Source of the DNA: Helicoverpa zea
Lineage: Eukaryota; Arthropoda; Insecta; Lepidoptera; Noctuidae
Assembly (NCBI RefSeq): GCF_022581195.2
Contig: NC_061462.1
Span: forward strand, 11,904,001-11,968,000
Length of the DNA: 64,000 nt
Direction of reading: 5' to 3'
Each line of letters starts with the position of its first letter. The stretch's first letter is position 1. The notes beneath the pieces were generated by a model. That model searched no databases and was not told where the DNA came from. It saw only the letters and a program-made list of their open reading frames with translations. Positions 23,345 to 38,300 of the stretch are shown here, in pieces. The position numbers were made by a program, and so were the translations under genes.

Positions 23345-26300
23345 CTGGAACGAAAAACATACAGATTTTTAAAAGATTGTATTTTGTATAACAATCTTAT
23401 TTTATTACACGCTTTTTATTAGCTTCACCTGTATGTTTGTATGTTTGTAACCGACTTCTTTGGGCGCGATTTTGACCCACTTTAAACAGCCAGATTTCGT
23501 TCAAACTTTGTAGATTTATTGAGGACCGATGACAATACACCAATTTGATAAAATTATTCCATTTTTAACCGACTTCCCAAAAAGGAGGAGGTTACACATA
23601 CACATCGATTACTCCGAGGTTTATAGACCGATTTACGCGATTCTTTTTTTGTTCGACTCGGAATAGCTGCCAGTTGGTCCCATAGTCATCAGGTCAGGAT
23701 CTGATGATGGAAACCCTGAGAAATAGAGGGCAACCTTCAAAAGTTGTAGGCATACATAGGGTAAAAACTTGACACTCAGGTGTACGCCTAAAAGCACTAT
23801 TTAACTGTGAAGATTTGGAGCTGACCTGATGATGGAGACCAGAGAGGGTCGAGGGAACTCGACAACTGAATATGTAAACTACCTCGTGTTTGGGCTTAAA
23901 TTATTTGTATTGACAAGACCTTTGCAACAGTGAAGGTTTGGAGATGACCTGATGATGGAGACCAGAGAGGGTCGAGGGAACTCGACAACTGAATATGTAA
24001 ACTACCTCGTGTTTGGACTTAAATTATTTGTATTGACAAGACCTATGCAACAGTGAAGGTTTGGAGCTGTCCTGATGATGGAGACCAGAGAAAGTCGAGG
24101 GAACTCGACAACTGAATATGTAAAATACCTCGTTACGACTTATATTCTTTGTATTGATGAGAACTTCCCACTTGTATGGATAGTGACAACTATTCGTATC
24201 ACTGAAAAGCTTTAAATAAATAACCTTTTTACAAAAAAATTCAACCGACTTCCCAAAACACTAAAAAGCAAAAAAAAAACTAATTTTAGGTGCATCGGCC
24301 TAGAAGTCGGTGGCAAAATTAACTTAGTAACATCCATTAGACACCGACTTCTAGGCTTTTCAATTTGCAAAATATGATTTTTGTTAATTTATATAGTTTT
24401 CATCTATAGTCGATAAGGTAAGAAAATTAATTAAAATTTTCTAGAATTTTTCTCTGCAGTCGATAAGGCAGGACTCGGTGTTAATTTTTATTTCCAATCA
24501 TTATCTTTAGCCGTTTTCTCTAATATTGACATTTTTTTGTATACTAAAGAGAATTTTAATTCTACAAAACAAATAATAGTTTTAAAACAAACTAAAAAGT
24601 AGAAAATAAATAATAGTTTAAAAAAACTAAAAAACACGCTTTTTATAGAAAAACGAACTAAAAAATAGAAAATAAATTTTAACGAATTTAAATTAAGAAA
24701 ACAGTGTTAAAAATTTCAATGAATGTAAATTAATAATAGTGTGAATACAAAAAAAAAAGATTTAAAAAAAGCGTGGGGTGCTTTTTAAGATATTATCGAA
24801 ATGAAAATCACTGTACTCATATCTGTCAATAAAATATTTATAACTATTGACACCATGCACCCCACGCTTTTTTTTAAATCTTTTTTTTTGTATTCACACT
24901 ATTATTAATTTACATTCATTGAAATTTTTAACACTGTTTTCTTAATTTAAATTCGTTAAAATTTATTTTCTATTTTTTAGTTCGTTTTTCTATAAAAAGC
25001 GTGTTTTTTAGTTTTTTTAAACTATTATTTATTTTTTGTCTTTTTAGTTCTTTGAAAATTGAAATCGATTATGTGATTTAACTTTCAAACAAGATAGTGC
25101 TGGATATTATTTTGAGTTTAAAACTACCGCAAAAAAAAATGATATGAAAAAAGACCTTACAGCGTATGTAAGTAAGCAAAAATATTTTTACTTACCTGTA
25201 ACCTACTTATGTAGATATGTACCTACCTATTATATTTTTACATATCCGCAACCTACCTATGTATTTACCTCTGTACATATTTTATACCTATGAGGTATCT
25301 TTGTTCTATTTAAATAAATGTTTCTTTCTTTCTTTAAATAATTACGAAAATATACCTACTATTTGATAATTTTCAACTCAAAGTTCTTTGCATATAAATT
25401 GAACAGCAAAAATAACTTATAGATTATCTGAATAACTATACTTTTTTGTTTTACTAGGACACTTTTTTATATTTATTGTAAATCTTAACTGTAGCTCACC
25501 CTTAGAAGTAGCACTGGCAGCTATCAAAGTCTCCACGCCATACTCCTGGTACACGTCTTTCAGTTCATCGTACTTAGAGTCTATGGTTTCTAGAACCTTC
25601 TCCACTGGTAGCACTTGGTATGTGGTCGGGTCTACTGCGTGTAGGTGAATCTCACACCTGGAATAGAATTTAAAAGTTATTTTTAGTAAGTTTCTGCGAG
25701 GAAATAAATGTTACTACATGCTTCTAGAATTTAAAAGAAACGAATAAGGTTTATGAATTGACCCAGTAAAGTTGTAAAGAATACATATTTTGCAAAATTT
25801 ACCTAGTATATCTTAATTTAAATGTATTTTTGTGCATTTGAAATCGTGTTAATAATGGCGTCCTTCACAATTGTGGCGTCGGCCACAGCAATTACTGTTC
25901 TCTAACAGCCAGTTTCTTCATCAAAAATTAAAGCCAAAGTAAAAGTCAAAGTAATGTCTAAAGTAAAAGTAACGGTCAAATTCAATTTTTCTATTAGTTT
26001 TGCTGTCACTTTAGCCTTGAAAAAACGTATTTGACCGTTACTTTTACTTAGACATTACTTTAACTTTAACTTTTGATGAAGAAACTGGCCGTAAGAAGAT
26101 TGATTTGCGCAGGACATATCTATAGTGTATTTACTAATATTTTGGGCTCTCTAACTAACTCTTTGGGCCCGATGGGATGGTAATCCGACAACACCGAAGA
26201 GTGATCACAAACACGACAGATAACAACGTGATGCTCGTGTGTATCACCTACCTTCCACTACCACTCACCTAATTCTAAACTCCAGGATGTTTTGAGAAAG

Positions 26301-29300
26301 TTTCTAAAACCTACATAGCGATTTCGGCCTGACCCGGGTATCGAACCTGAGACCGTGTACAGCGGTCTCGCTTACGACCATTAGACCAACAAGGCAGACT
26401 AAGAGGATCAGTTCCCACTAACCAGTCATCATATCTCCTGTCAGCTTGCACTAGCGGCAGGCGTCTGCCGAGCACCACCAGTGCTGATGATGCAGAGGCT
26501 AGTCTCCTCGTCACGCCGCTCAGCGCTGTCCTGCAGCCGCGGGATACCATCATGCGGATGAGAGGAACCGCTGGCAGAAGCTAGTGATAATGATGATGAT
26601 GTAAGAGCATCAGGTCCCACTTACCAGTCGTCATATCTCCTGTCAGCTTGCACTAGCGGCAGGCGTCTGCCGGGCACCAGCAGTGCTGATGATGCAGAGG
26701 CTAGTCTCCTCGTCACGCCGCCCAGTGCTGTGCTGCAGCCGCGGGATACCACCATGCGGATGAGCGAGGAACGGTCGATTATCCATACCTGGGGGTTTAA
26801 GTTTATAATGTTAAAGTATTTAGTAGGAAATCATGAAGATTTGATTCTATTCCTATTTGATACTAAACCAAAAAGTGTTTGTAAAAATATAATATAAATA
26901 TATTTATTACAAACGTTATAGATTTTATTTACATACATTTAAAAATCCTCCATAAACTTGCTAAAAATATAATATCTTGTTAAAAAATGTGCATGTGCAT
27001 AGTATATTGCCTAAATATTGTGTAACTATTATTGGGCAAGGGCTTGCACATGAATTTACGTTTTTATTTTACGGTGAGTTATACAGTGATACTATGATTT
27101 GACTTTGTATTGTTAACTGACTCTTTATATGCGACCATTTAATCTCCTCCACTCAGTACAGACTACTTAAGATTAAGATTATATTAAAAACACATGTAAT
27201 ATTACAGTATTATCGTGGTATACTTACATATACTTGAGCCGTGGCCCGTCGCTGCGGCGGCGCCACTTCTTGCGCGATGATGTCGAGCACGAACCGATCC
27301 TGATTGTACTCCGCCATGTAGTGTGCCGTCATCAGGATACCTGGGGATTACATTATCATCATCATTTGCCTAACGCTTTTCCAATTATTATGAGGTCTGC
27401 TTCCAGTCTAACCGGATGAAGTGTGAAGTGATCAAACATTGATTTGAAACTGAACCGTGCGAGTAGTTCTTAGCCACGACTAACTATTGGCTTATTTACT
27501 AGGATAAAAGTTCAGTCCGATTGTCAGTTCAGTTGTTCAGACACAAATGCAGTAATTATTCCTTCACACTCTGCGCGCAATGGGACGGCAATCCGACACC
27601 ACCGGTGAGAGATCCAGATCAGGTCCGACACTAACGTGCTCTCCGATCCAAGTATACATCAATCTTCAAATCAAAACTTCCAGACTCCGGGCTGCTTTAT
27701 GAAAGTTTCTCAAACTTACCATCCTGACTGATATTAAAAGGCGAAGGGACAACACTGCCACTGGACTGGGAGTCACCAAACTTGTACAGATTAGAGGCAG
27801 CTACCATGTACACCAGTGTACCGTTCTCGTCTAGATCCGGGTCCTCAGCTATCACGGAGATTATTGGCTCGTTGACCAGAGCTGTGTGTTTTATTCCTGA
27901 AGATATATAAATATTATTATTAGTTATAATGCGCATCAAAAATGTTTTTCCAACTATGTTGGGGTCATCTGAGTACCAGTGTTTTATAGGAGCGACTGCC
28001 TATCCGACCTGCTCAAACCAGGTACCCGGGCAACTCAATACTTCTTAGTAAGACTGCTGTCGAACGTGCCCGTAACGACTGCCAAAGATGTTAAGTGACA
28101 GCCGGGACCTACAGTTTAACATGCCCTCCGAAACACAGTCACTGGCGTCCAAGATATACCTACTTAGAAAGTACATACAAACTTAGAAAAGCATTGGTAC
28201 TCGATTGTAGGTACTATACACAATTATACTTAAGAAGTCGGTTTTTTCCCACTAGGCCACCACGTGAATTAATCTTAAATGTAAAATCTGACCTGCATAA
28301 TAAACCTTATGCTGAAACTTGGGTTCGTTATCATTGTCGTCCAGCACCTTGACCCTGACGACAGTAACGCTGGGCTCGTGTCCGTCCGTCGCGTTGTCCA
28401 CTGAGTTCAGTATGGCGGCCGCGTGCTCTAGTATCGGATTGTTGCTCGCGTATATTGTGAGGGTATAGTCGGATTGCTTTTCTCTGGAAATTTGAGAATT
28501 AATAATGTTACACATAGGTTTTGATAGACGATTAATATTTCAAACAATGGGGTGTTTTCAGAAAATGAAACAAGGTCAAAAATATATCGACTTCCTTTGT
28601 TTTACATGAAGTAAATGACGATAAACTATGTAGCTAGTATTGTTGGGTCACCTCGGCTTAAATATGTATTTAGGGGAAACTAGTGTGTTATCCTTATCAA
28701 TCACATTTCGACGCCTTAAGAATGAAAATCTCTATAAGAATAAGAATCCTTTTTCGCAGAGACTCGGTATTACAGGTGTTTTGGTTAAGTTACATAAAGA
28801 ACAGCATATCTCACGGCTCAATCAGTATGCAAATTTTGATTAGTAGGTACTAGTACTATACTGGTACTCTAGACAACGATTTGTCAAATAGTTAACATTC
28901 ACCAGGTTTACGCAAAAAATGATTTATTTCCTCACCTATCAAAGCTGATATTAGCTCTAATAGTTCCTTGCGTCCTGTCAACAGTGAAGGCGCCTTCCTG
29001 GTTGCCCTCTAGCACGTGGTAGTACACCTTGCCGTTCTCACCAGAATCCTTATCCGTGGCTTTTACAGTACCTGTGAATGAGATGAGAATAGTTTAGTTT
29101 AAGCAATGACCTTTGTAAATAAATTACAGCCAAACTATGATGAAAAAGGGGGCTTTTTTAAGAGAAAATAAATAAAAACTGGCCATAGACATTATTATAC
29201 TATAGTTCAAGGTGCTTGGTATCTCAAGCAGAAATTAACTTCATACTATCCGATTCCCCAGCGACTCTGGATCACTACTACTAGTCTTACCCGGATAAAT

Positions 29301-32300
29301 TTTTTGCCTATGTCACTCCTATGTAGCTTCCAAAGAGTGAAACAATTTTTCAAATCGGAACAGTAACTCCTGAGATGAACCCATGTAGGTAAGTCATATA
29401 CCATGTACTTCAGACAACAGCAATTATTTTTTTACCACCAAACCACAGCCAAAGAAGCCTTCTTAAATGCACACTTACCCACAATAACTCCGGGTGCCAG
29501 GTTCTCGTTGACAGAGAACTGGTGGAGGGGTGACGCGAACATCGGAGCGTTGTCGTTATCGTCCACCAGTACTACTGTTAGCAGACGCAGGCTCTCGAAC
29601 TTGGCCGGGGTGCCGTTGTCTACTGCTGCTATTACCAGCTGGAAATAGGAAATGAGAATAACGGTAAAAGGGATGTAAATAGACCGGGGGGAAGTCAAAG
29701 GGCTATTTATGCTACTTGTTTAACCATGTTTGTTCTAAGACATCAGTCACTCATTCAATTCCGTAAAATAAAGAAGTGGTAAGATATAAACTATGACTGA
29801 TGTATAGCGAGATTAAAGTTGCCAGATTCACAGCGCAGTAGATAATTTTATTGAAAAAAAAAAATAACTGTGCTGCCAAACAGCTTACTTACATACTCTC
29901 CAAGTTACTTATTTTCTTTATAGGTAAACATTATTTTATTTATCCATTTATTTCAGATTCAGGCATCAAAGCTCATCAATATACACAATATATGTATAAA
30001 AAACTCAAAAACATATTTTAACATACCTGATACTCAGCCTTATGCTCCCTATCCAGGAAGGTCTTAGTCCTGAGCTCTCCCGTATCCTTATCCAGGCTGA
30101 ACTCAGGTGTTTCACCAACGTTCTGGTTATCCACCTTCAGGAAGTAGGACACGCGGCCGTTTTCACCGCTGTCCTCGTCAACTGCCTTTATTGTGGTGAT
30201 TAGGTAGTCTGATTGGGCCGCATTCTGGGGAGGAATGGGGAAGGTTAAAGAGCGCTGAGAATTTTCTCCTTGATAGGGAAGAGTCACAAAGATATTGTTA
30301 ATGTTTAAAAAACTGATTATGGAGGTCAAAAGACTAACATGAAACCATATAACACACACATTTATTATGTAAACTGGGAAGGAAATCGTGTACGCAATAT
30401 ACACAAAAGTATGTAGAGTAAGAGATAAGGCAGACCAAACCGAGTATTACCTATGTCATTTGCTGTCAAAACTTTTAAAACTGGATATAATAAAAAATAA
30501 TTTAATTAATAATTTAATTATATAATATAATTTCTGAAATTATCAAATATGTACATGGTATAGCTGTCGGGTCACGAAGGAACTTGCAGAACCTCGATGT
30601 TAAGGGCACCGAGTGTAATGAACCTCCGCTTTATTACGGAGCCTCAAGTTCCCGTACCCACCAATTCAACTAGAAACTGATGACTGTAGATTGATGAGGT
30701 AAGGACCTCAGGTATCTCTAGCTCCCTCTGTACAAATAACTGCTGAGTCACGAAGGACCTCGCTGGATAAGCGGACCGAGCGGAATGAACCTTCATCCCT
30801 AAAGCCTTGAACTGCTCAATCAAAAAAGATAGCTAAAATATGGTGTTGTATGTCCTACCTCAGGTATCTCCAGCTGCCTCTGCTCCGGCGGCGGCTGCGT
30901 GAACACGGGGCTGTGCCGGTTGACGCTGAGCACGGTGATGTCGACCCGGGCGGCGTGGGAGTGCGGGCCGGCGCCGGCCTCGTCCTGCGCCAGCACGGTG
31001 AGGTGGTACGACGTGTTGCCGGTAACGGGTTGAGAGGGGTAGATGATACCGCTTTGTGGGTTTACTGTGAATACTCCTGGGAAGAGACGAGAGGAGTTTT
31101 AATAAATATTTATTTAAGTGCAGTGGTTTTTTACCATTGCACTTAAAAAAATATTTATTTATTGGCACCAATTTTAATATAATAACGGGTTCTTTTTTTT
31201 TGTAACAATAAATTATATAACTGTATGCTGTATTTTTTACATCAGTAATCATTATAACTCATACGTAACACTAGGTGTCAATTCGGAACTTACTGAAATT
31301 ATTTTTGTCTGCAACTTCAATAGTGAATACGAAATTAATTCTGGGAATATGCTTCATGTAAAAGGAGCACTGGGCTATACTTTTACTATACCATATAACG
31401 AAAACAACAACTTAATTGAATCCTACTTTTCAGTCGAATGCTAAAAATTAATTATGAGAACTTCTTCATTCCAACTACTTACCCGGCTCACTCTGCTCCA
31501 CAATCCTATAAGCAATCTTCCCGTTCAACCCCTCATCCTTATCATCAGCCAGGACCTGCAGTATAGCAGCCGGGGGGTTCAGTTGCAGATTCTCGGCTAT
31601 CGTACTCTTGTACACGTTCTGGCTGAAGATCGGCGCGTGGTCGTTGATGTCGACGATTTTTATGTGGACCTGAGAAAGGAATATTTATGAGATATTGATT
31701 ATTGTGGCAGATTGTGGAGGATAGGAATTAATAAATAGTATTGAAGTAATATTACTTACGAATCACCTACATGCATGCCCAGTTCAGAAAGCATAGGCAA
31801 ATATTCTCAATTTGGGGGAGTATATAAGGAAGTACCATACATAATACACGTTACTATGTAATTACATAAGAAATTGCATCAGTAAGTATATAAGGGTGTA
31901 AATAAGTACGCAGGTATACTAACTTATGTATCTCTATGTGTCCCTTATGTGCCTCTATGTGCTACCCCTTTGTATATGTAACGTTTATATACTTGTATAG
32001 GAAGTACATAACTAATAGTAGTACATACAAAAGATACGAATTACTTTTCCTAAACACCTGCATACAGATTTGATATAATTTCCATTAACATTTTGAAGGG
32101 GTCAAGGGACAAAAAGCTTGTTAATCAGTACACCAACTCACAGGAACACTAGTACTCCTCCTAATATGCGCAGGAGCATTATCAGAGGCGATCGCTCGCA
32201 GCCAGATATCTGCTGTCACCTCACGGTCCAGTGAGGCACCTTCAGCTACCGTGATGACTCCAGTTTGAGGGTCTATGGTAAACTGCTCGGAGGAATCTCC

Positions 32301-35300
32301 TGATAGACTGTAGGTTACTTCGCCGAATTCATCTAGAGAATTTTATATATTATATTATATTAAAAAAAAAATGTTTTATTGAGTGTCTTTGTAGTATCAT
32401 AAAAAAAGAATAAAAGCAACGTTCACCGACACAAAGTTTTTTTTTTTAGAAAATTGTATATTTCTGGCGTTCGAAAAGCGTTGTTTTGCATTTTGCACGA
32501 ATTTTGATTTTGATTTGATTGATTTTGAGTTATTAAGTTGTGCCGTTTCTCATACGTTTGAATACAGAATTCACTCTTTTCTCACAAAATTCAATTTCGG
32601 TCCGTAATTAAATTCATCACACAAGCACGTAGATATTGTTCATAACCTGCCTCAAACGCTTATATACAAATGCTTCGAGACGACAAAAAGTTTGGCGCCA
32701 ACTATATCAATATTTACCTTCATCCTTATCAACAGCAGTGACAGTGAGCACACTGGTACCAGCAGGCGAATGCTCAGTGACCGCAGCATCGTAAGCCGCA
32801 GCCACAAACACGGGATCCTCGTCGTTAACATTCCGCAGCAGCACGGTGACGCCGGCCGACGTGGACAGCTGCGGCACACCGCTGTCGTATGCGACGAGAG
32901 TGAAGTTGATGCTGTGGAGTTTCTCGTAGTCGAGGCGTTGAGCGGTTTTTACTACACCTGGGGAAATAAAATGGTTTAAATCATTGTAAGCCCTAAGAAT
33001 ATCTTCCACTAATATGGAAACTAATATGGATTGCTTGATATCAAGATCAAGCTCTGTTCACCAGGCCTGATCTCTACCGGGGCTGCGATATTGTTCGAAA
33101 GAGTTACCGCGGCTCTGGTATGTAAAAGGCCTACGGAGGAACATGGTGGGTTTAAGCCAGTAAGGGTCTGACACTCCCTCACGCTGATAAACACACAGCG
33201 GGAGGGTTCATTAGATGATTTACCATAAAAAAGGGCTGTAGAATATCTTGGATTGCTAAATATAGCTTCTTGTCTAAAAACTGGAATTATTATGGAGTTA
33301 ACTCGACCATTGGTGATCACTAGGCCCGATATGATGGCTGGGAGTCAGTAACACACTCACCAGTAACATTATCGATAGTGAAGTAGGGGCTGGGCGGGTG
33401 TATGAGCGTGGCCTGCACGGCAGTGTCGCGGTCGGAGGCGACGTACGTGTTGAGCACGGTGCCCACCGGCTGCTCCTCCGCCATGCTCTCCAGGTACGAA
33501 GGCTGGGAGAATACTGGAGCGAAACGGTTCACGTCCACTATTGTGATTATTAGTTCACCTGAAACAGATGGGAACTAGTTAAGAAATGTTTTGTATAAAT
33601 ATGTACAAATTCAATAAAAATGACAGTCAACCCCGTCCACAATTCCAAAACGAGTGACAGTCAGACATCCTTTTAGACACTCCCTTATTAACTTCCTCTA
33701 TATACTCCTGTGTACTCCATTATATAACCGTATGTGGGTACTACCCCTATGTACTCATTAACGTAGGTACTATTAATAGTTACCATCGGCCTCCTGCAGC
33801 GTGGCGGCAGTAGCGTCAGTGACTGTGACCGGCAGCGTCAGCACTGCCGCTCGGCTCCTGTCTAGCTTCTGTGTTACTATCACTGTGCCGTTCGGCTGGA
33901 CCGTGAACCAGGAACCGAAGATACCTTCGTCTGATACCTAAAATTATATCACAATCAATGAATTATTCACCCTAAAATATATAAGAGGTAAATGATGTCT
34001 AAATGTTTGTCATCATCATCTCAACAATAGAAGGTCCATTCCTGAACACAGACCTCCCCCATTTCGAAAAGGATCAGCTGGAAGCGGCATGCGTCCAGCG
34101 CTTAACGCGATCTTTGTCAGATCGTCTGACCATCTCGTTGGTGACCGTATTACGCCGCGCCTGTCAGACCGTCATCTCTTTTACGGCCAGTTTCTTCATC
34201 AAAAGTTAAAGTTAAAGTAATGTCTAAAGTAAAAGCAACGGTCAAATTCGTTTTTTCAAGGCTAAAGTGACAGCAAAACTAATAGAAAAATTTAATTTAA
34301 CCGTTACTTTTACTTTAGACATTACTTTAGCCATAACTTTAACTTTAACTTTTGATGAAGAAACTGGCCGTTAGAGAAACTTTAATTGTCTTCAAACAAG
34401 ACCCAATGATCACGTCAACTAAATAATTGCTAAAAAATAATCAACAGATAGTCCGCTAATTTTCAACTGGACTATTTGTTAACTTCTTATTTAATGTAGT
34501 ACTGTAACATAGGACTTAAATGCAATGAATACCATTATCACATAAAAATAAATAAAAAACAAAATCTCACCTCCTTCCCATTCTTATCGACCGCCCTAAT
34601 AACTTTATCCCCCATATTGAAGACCAACGACGCATTATCCGTGATATCCGGGTCATCAGCCACCAGAGTATGCACGGTATACCCCAGTTCTGCATCAGCC
34701 GATACCTCTGCTCGTTGTATGGTGGGGGTGAAGTAAGGTTTCTTGTCGTTCACGTTTATTACGTTTACTGTGAGTTCTGTGGTACCGGTTAGACTGGGTA
34801 TGCCTGTGGAGAGAAAAGTATATGTGTACAATATGTATAAAAGTATATGTATGATCTAAATCTATATGTCTTAATGTCGTTGCGTAGTTTTTAAGTTTTT
34901 CGCGAGCAAAACGACAGTAGAGTTGAAAGCCTTTCTTCAACAAAATGTTAAAATTATATATCAGCCTAGCTTTTTGGCGATTGGCTTCCAATGTAACCCT
35001 AATACGATCTAGTACAAATGTTTTACATGTAGGAACTGTCTACCTGTTGGTATTGTTAATTAATTACTTACCTAAATCAGTAGCAACAATCTGTATAGTA
35101 TAAGTGTTCCTCTTGTCATAGTCTAGCTTGGAAGACACAGTGACTACGCCGGTATCGTTGTGTATAGCGAAGGAGTCGAGGGCTCCCTTCTGTATCCAGT
35201 ACTTGAGTTCTGAGTTCATGCCGCTGTCTAAATCTGTGGCTCGAACTGCTGCTACCTCCGTACCTGGTAAAGAAAAATATAATTGTATTAATTCATAAAA

Positions 35301-38300
35301 AAAAAGAAACGAAGATAAAGTTACATCATTATTTGATAGGAGTTATTGCCGTAGTTTATTAACACATGTATCCACTGAGCACAGAATATATTAGTTGTAG
35401 ATGCAGTGACAGTAGTGCAGTAACAATAGTGCAGTGACATGCAGTGGTAAGTTAGGTCATTAAGGTTATCTTTTGTTGCAGACCTTAAGGGAAAATCGAC
35501 CTTATTGTTTCATGACGTTCAAATTGGTGTCACCCGTAGGATATCAGACTTTTGTCATAACAGATTAACAATTAAGATAAACTTACCAATTGGTGCGTCT
35601 TCAGAGATATCAGCATTATATCTATCGGTATCGAAGACGGGAGCGTGGTTGTTCACATCACGGACTGCGATCTCAACCTTACAAGTTGCGTTGTGAACGC
35701 CATCTGTCGCCTAGGGGAGGAAGCAAGAAATGCAATGGACATAATATTAGTCTATGCAATGGATAAAGTAAAGGCTTTATCTGGCCTTCGTTCGAAGGTC
35801 TGACAACTGAAAAGTACAATTATATGAAACCGCCAAGTTATAAAAATAAAATTGTTAATTGTATTTGCAAAATTGTAGTTACAACAGAAATGAAAAGGTA
35901 GTAAAATTGAGTAACGATGTTATAAATTAGTTATTGATTTTTAAACCGTCAAAAGAATAAATCTGAGTTATTTCTTTTAGAGTATTCCTACTTATAAGAA
36001 AACCAGATTACCTAGCAGGTTATGATTATTTTGTTACATAGGTATAATTTAAACTTACCAGCACAGTCAACAAAATCTTATTACTATCTTCAGGCGGTGT
36101 AACGCCACCAGCCTCCACAGATATCTTGCCGTTGATGGGGTCGATAGAGAACGGGTGGGTCGGGGGTTCGATGATGGAGTAGCGAATGTCTGATGTTGCG
36201 TCTATGTCACGGGCTTGCACCTGTAGAATTGTGAAATACACGATTATTTGTATATCTTGGATATGCACCTGATGACTTGGAAATAATGTATTATTTTTTA
36301 GCTACAAATATGTTAAGTCAGGAGAAAGGAGAAGCCAGAAATAGAAATGATTTCTTCAAAAAGATCTGATATGTATTTATATCAAAAACAAACATTCACG
36401 AATTGAATTATAGATTAAAAAAGAACAGTTCGCAGAATATTTACGTTCCAATTGTAAATCATCATCTTTTCAGTTAAAATATTTCTAAAAGAATCATTTG
36501 CATTTTTTACAGACCCAGGATATTTTTATTAACTTTATTTCTGCGAATATGAGTACATACATGTAGATCTTATATTATCTATTTAACAAAAGGAGTGAAA
36601 GAAGTGAAGGAGTGAGTTAATGAAAGTAAGCAAAAAATACCTGTAACTCCGGCTCGAACTTGATAGCATCTTCATCAATAGAAGCCTTGTAGACTAGCGT
36701 GTGGAACACTGGGGGATTGTCATTGGAGTCCGTCAGGGATATCTGCAGGGAGACCACTGTCATTTGTCCGGCTCCATCGTCGTCTGTTGCCTGGGAATAA
36801 GATAGAGTTAAAGTTATTTGATTTGTAAGTCATAATGTTAAGAAAAAAAGTGATCTCTCTCCAATGGTTTCGGATTGTCATTCCATCAGGCTATGAGAGT
36901 GAGGGAATAGTGAGTGCACCTGTGTCCAAGCAAATGCTCGTGCACTATAATATTATTATGTCCTGCGCAGTTGGCTGATCTCCTTATGTGAAAACAGCCG
37001 CCGTAGCCGATAATCGGCTAGGACGCTATTATTATTATGGGTGAGTATTTGGTAACGCTTTCACGCTTGACTCGAGGAAACTACGTCCTGTGTCTCGATA
37101 AAAGTTAGCTATCTCTGTCTTCAGGGTACTTCCTATATCTATGCTAACTTGCGCCTCAATTATTTCTGCCGTTTTAGCGTGAAAGTGTTACCAAGAAATA
37201 AAATTCATTTTCGTAATATTTTGGCAGATGAAATATTATGTCTAGTATCTAATATCTATAATATCTGATATCAAGTATGTCGTCAGTAAGTACCTTATAC
37301 TGCAAGAAGTAATCCTTCCTCGTCTCATAGTCGAGGCAGGGCGCGGTGCCGGGCGTGGGGCACGGCGCCACGGTGATGAGGCCGCTGCGTCGGTCCGCGC
37401 GGAATAGTTCTGCTCCATTGCCGGATAGCTCGTATACTATGCCTTCTGTGCCGAACCTGGTATAAAAACAGATATTTATGGTAGGATGTATAAATGTGGC
37501 ATAAATAGGATGGGAATAAAAAACCATTAAAACTGAACCTTACTTTTTTGTTATTTCATGAACTAAAATTAGTGGACTTTTGAAACCTGCTAAAAGAAAG
37601 AAAAACAAACCATTTATCCCGACTGGTTTTTGTCTGACCTACCTTAAAACTGCCCTACTCCCTTTTAAAATTAGTTTGATTCCTTAGCTCATTTAGGCAG
37701 ATATCTAAATATATAAAACTCAAAGGTGACTGACTGACTGACTGACATAGTGATCTATCAACGCACAGCTGAAACCACTGGACGGATCGGGCTGAAATTT
37801 GGCATGCAGGTAGATGTTATGACGTAGGCATCCGCTAAGAAAGGATTTTGATCAATTCTACCCCCAAGGGGATAAAATAGGGGATGAAAGTTTGTATGAA
37901 ACTTTGTCAATTTTAAACCGATCGGACTGAGACTTTGCATGCATAAAGCTACTATGGCGTAGGCAACTCTTAAGAAAGGATTTTGATAAATTCCATCCCT
38001 AAGGAGATAAAATAGGGGATGAAAGTTTGTATACATCTTCTTAGATTTGTACACGCTAATCTTCCGAACTACTGAACGGATTTCAATGATTTTTTCTTTG
38101 TTGTATCAGTATTAAGCCTGGTCAACATATAGGCTATAATTTATCTTCGAAACTTGAAGACCTGATGCAGAACTCCAACAGACCAACAAAACTATAAGAG
38201 ATACAAAAATGGTGCCATGGCAAAAATTGTTTCATGTGATGAGCATTTTCAGCTGAGATAATAAATTTTAAGATCTGGAACACCTGATGTGGAACCCCAA

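Noticed and set aside
26307..26399. tRNA gene.
   Set aside because: Good A and B boxes but no proper acceptor stem or cloverleaf, and a SINE body follows; it is a tRNA-derived SINE head.
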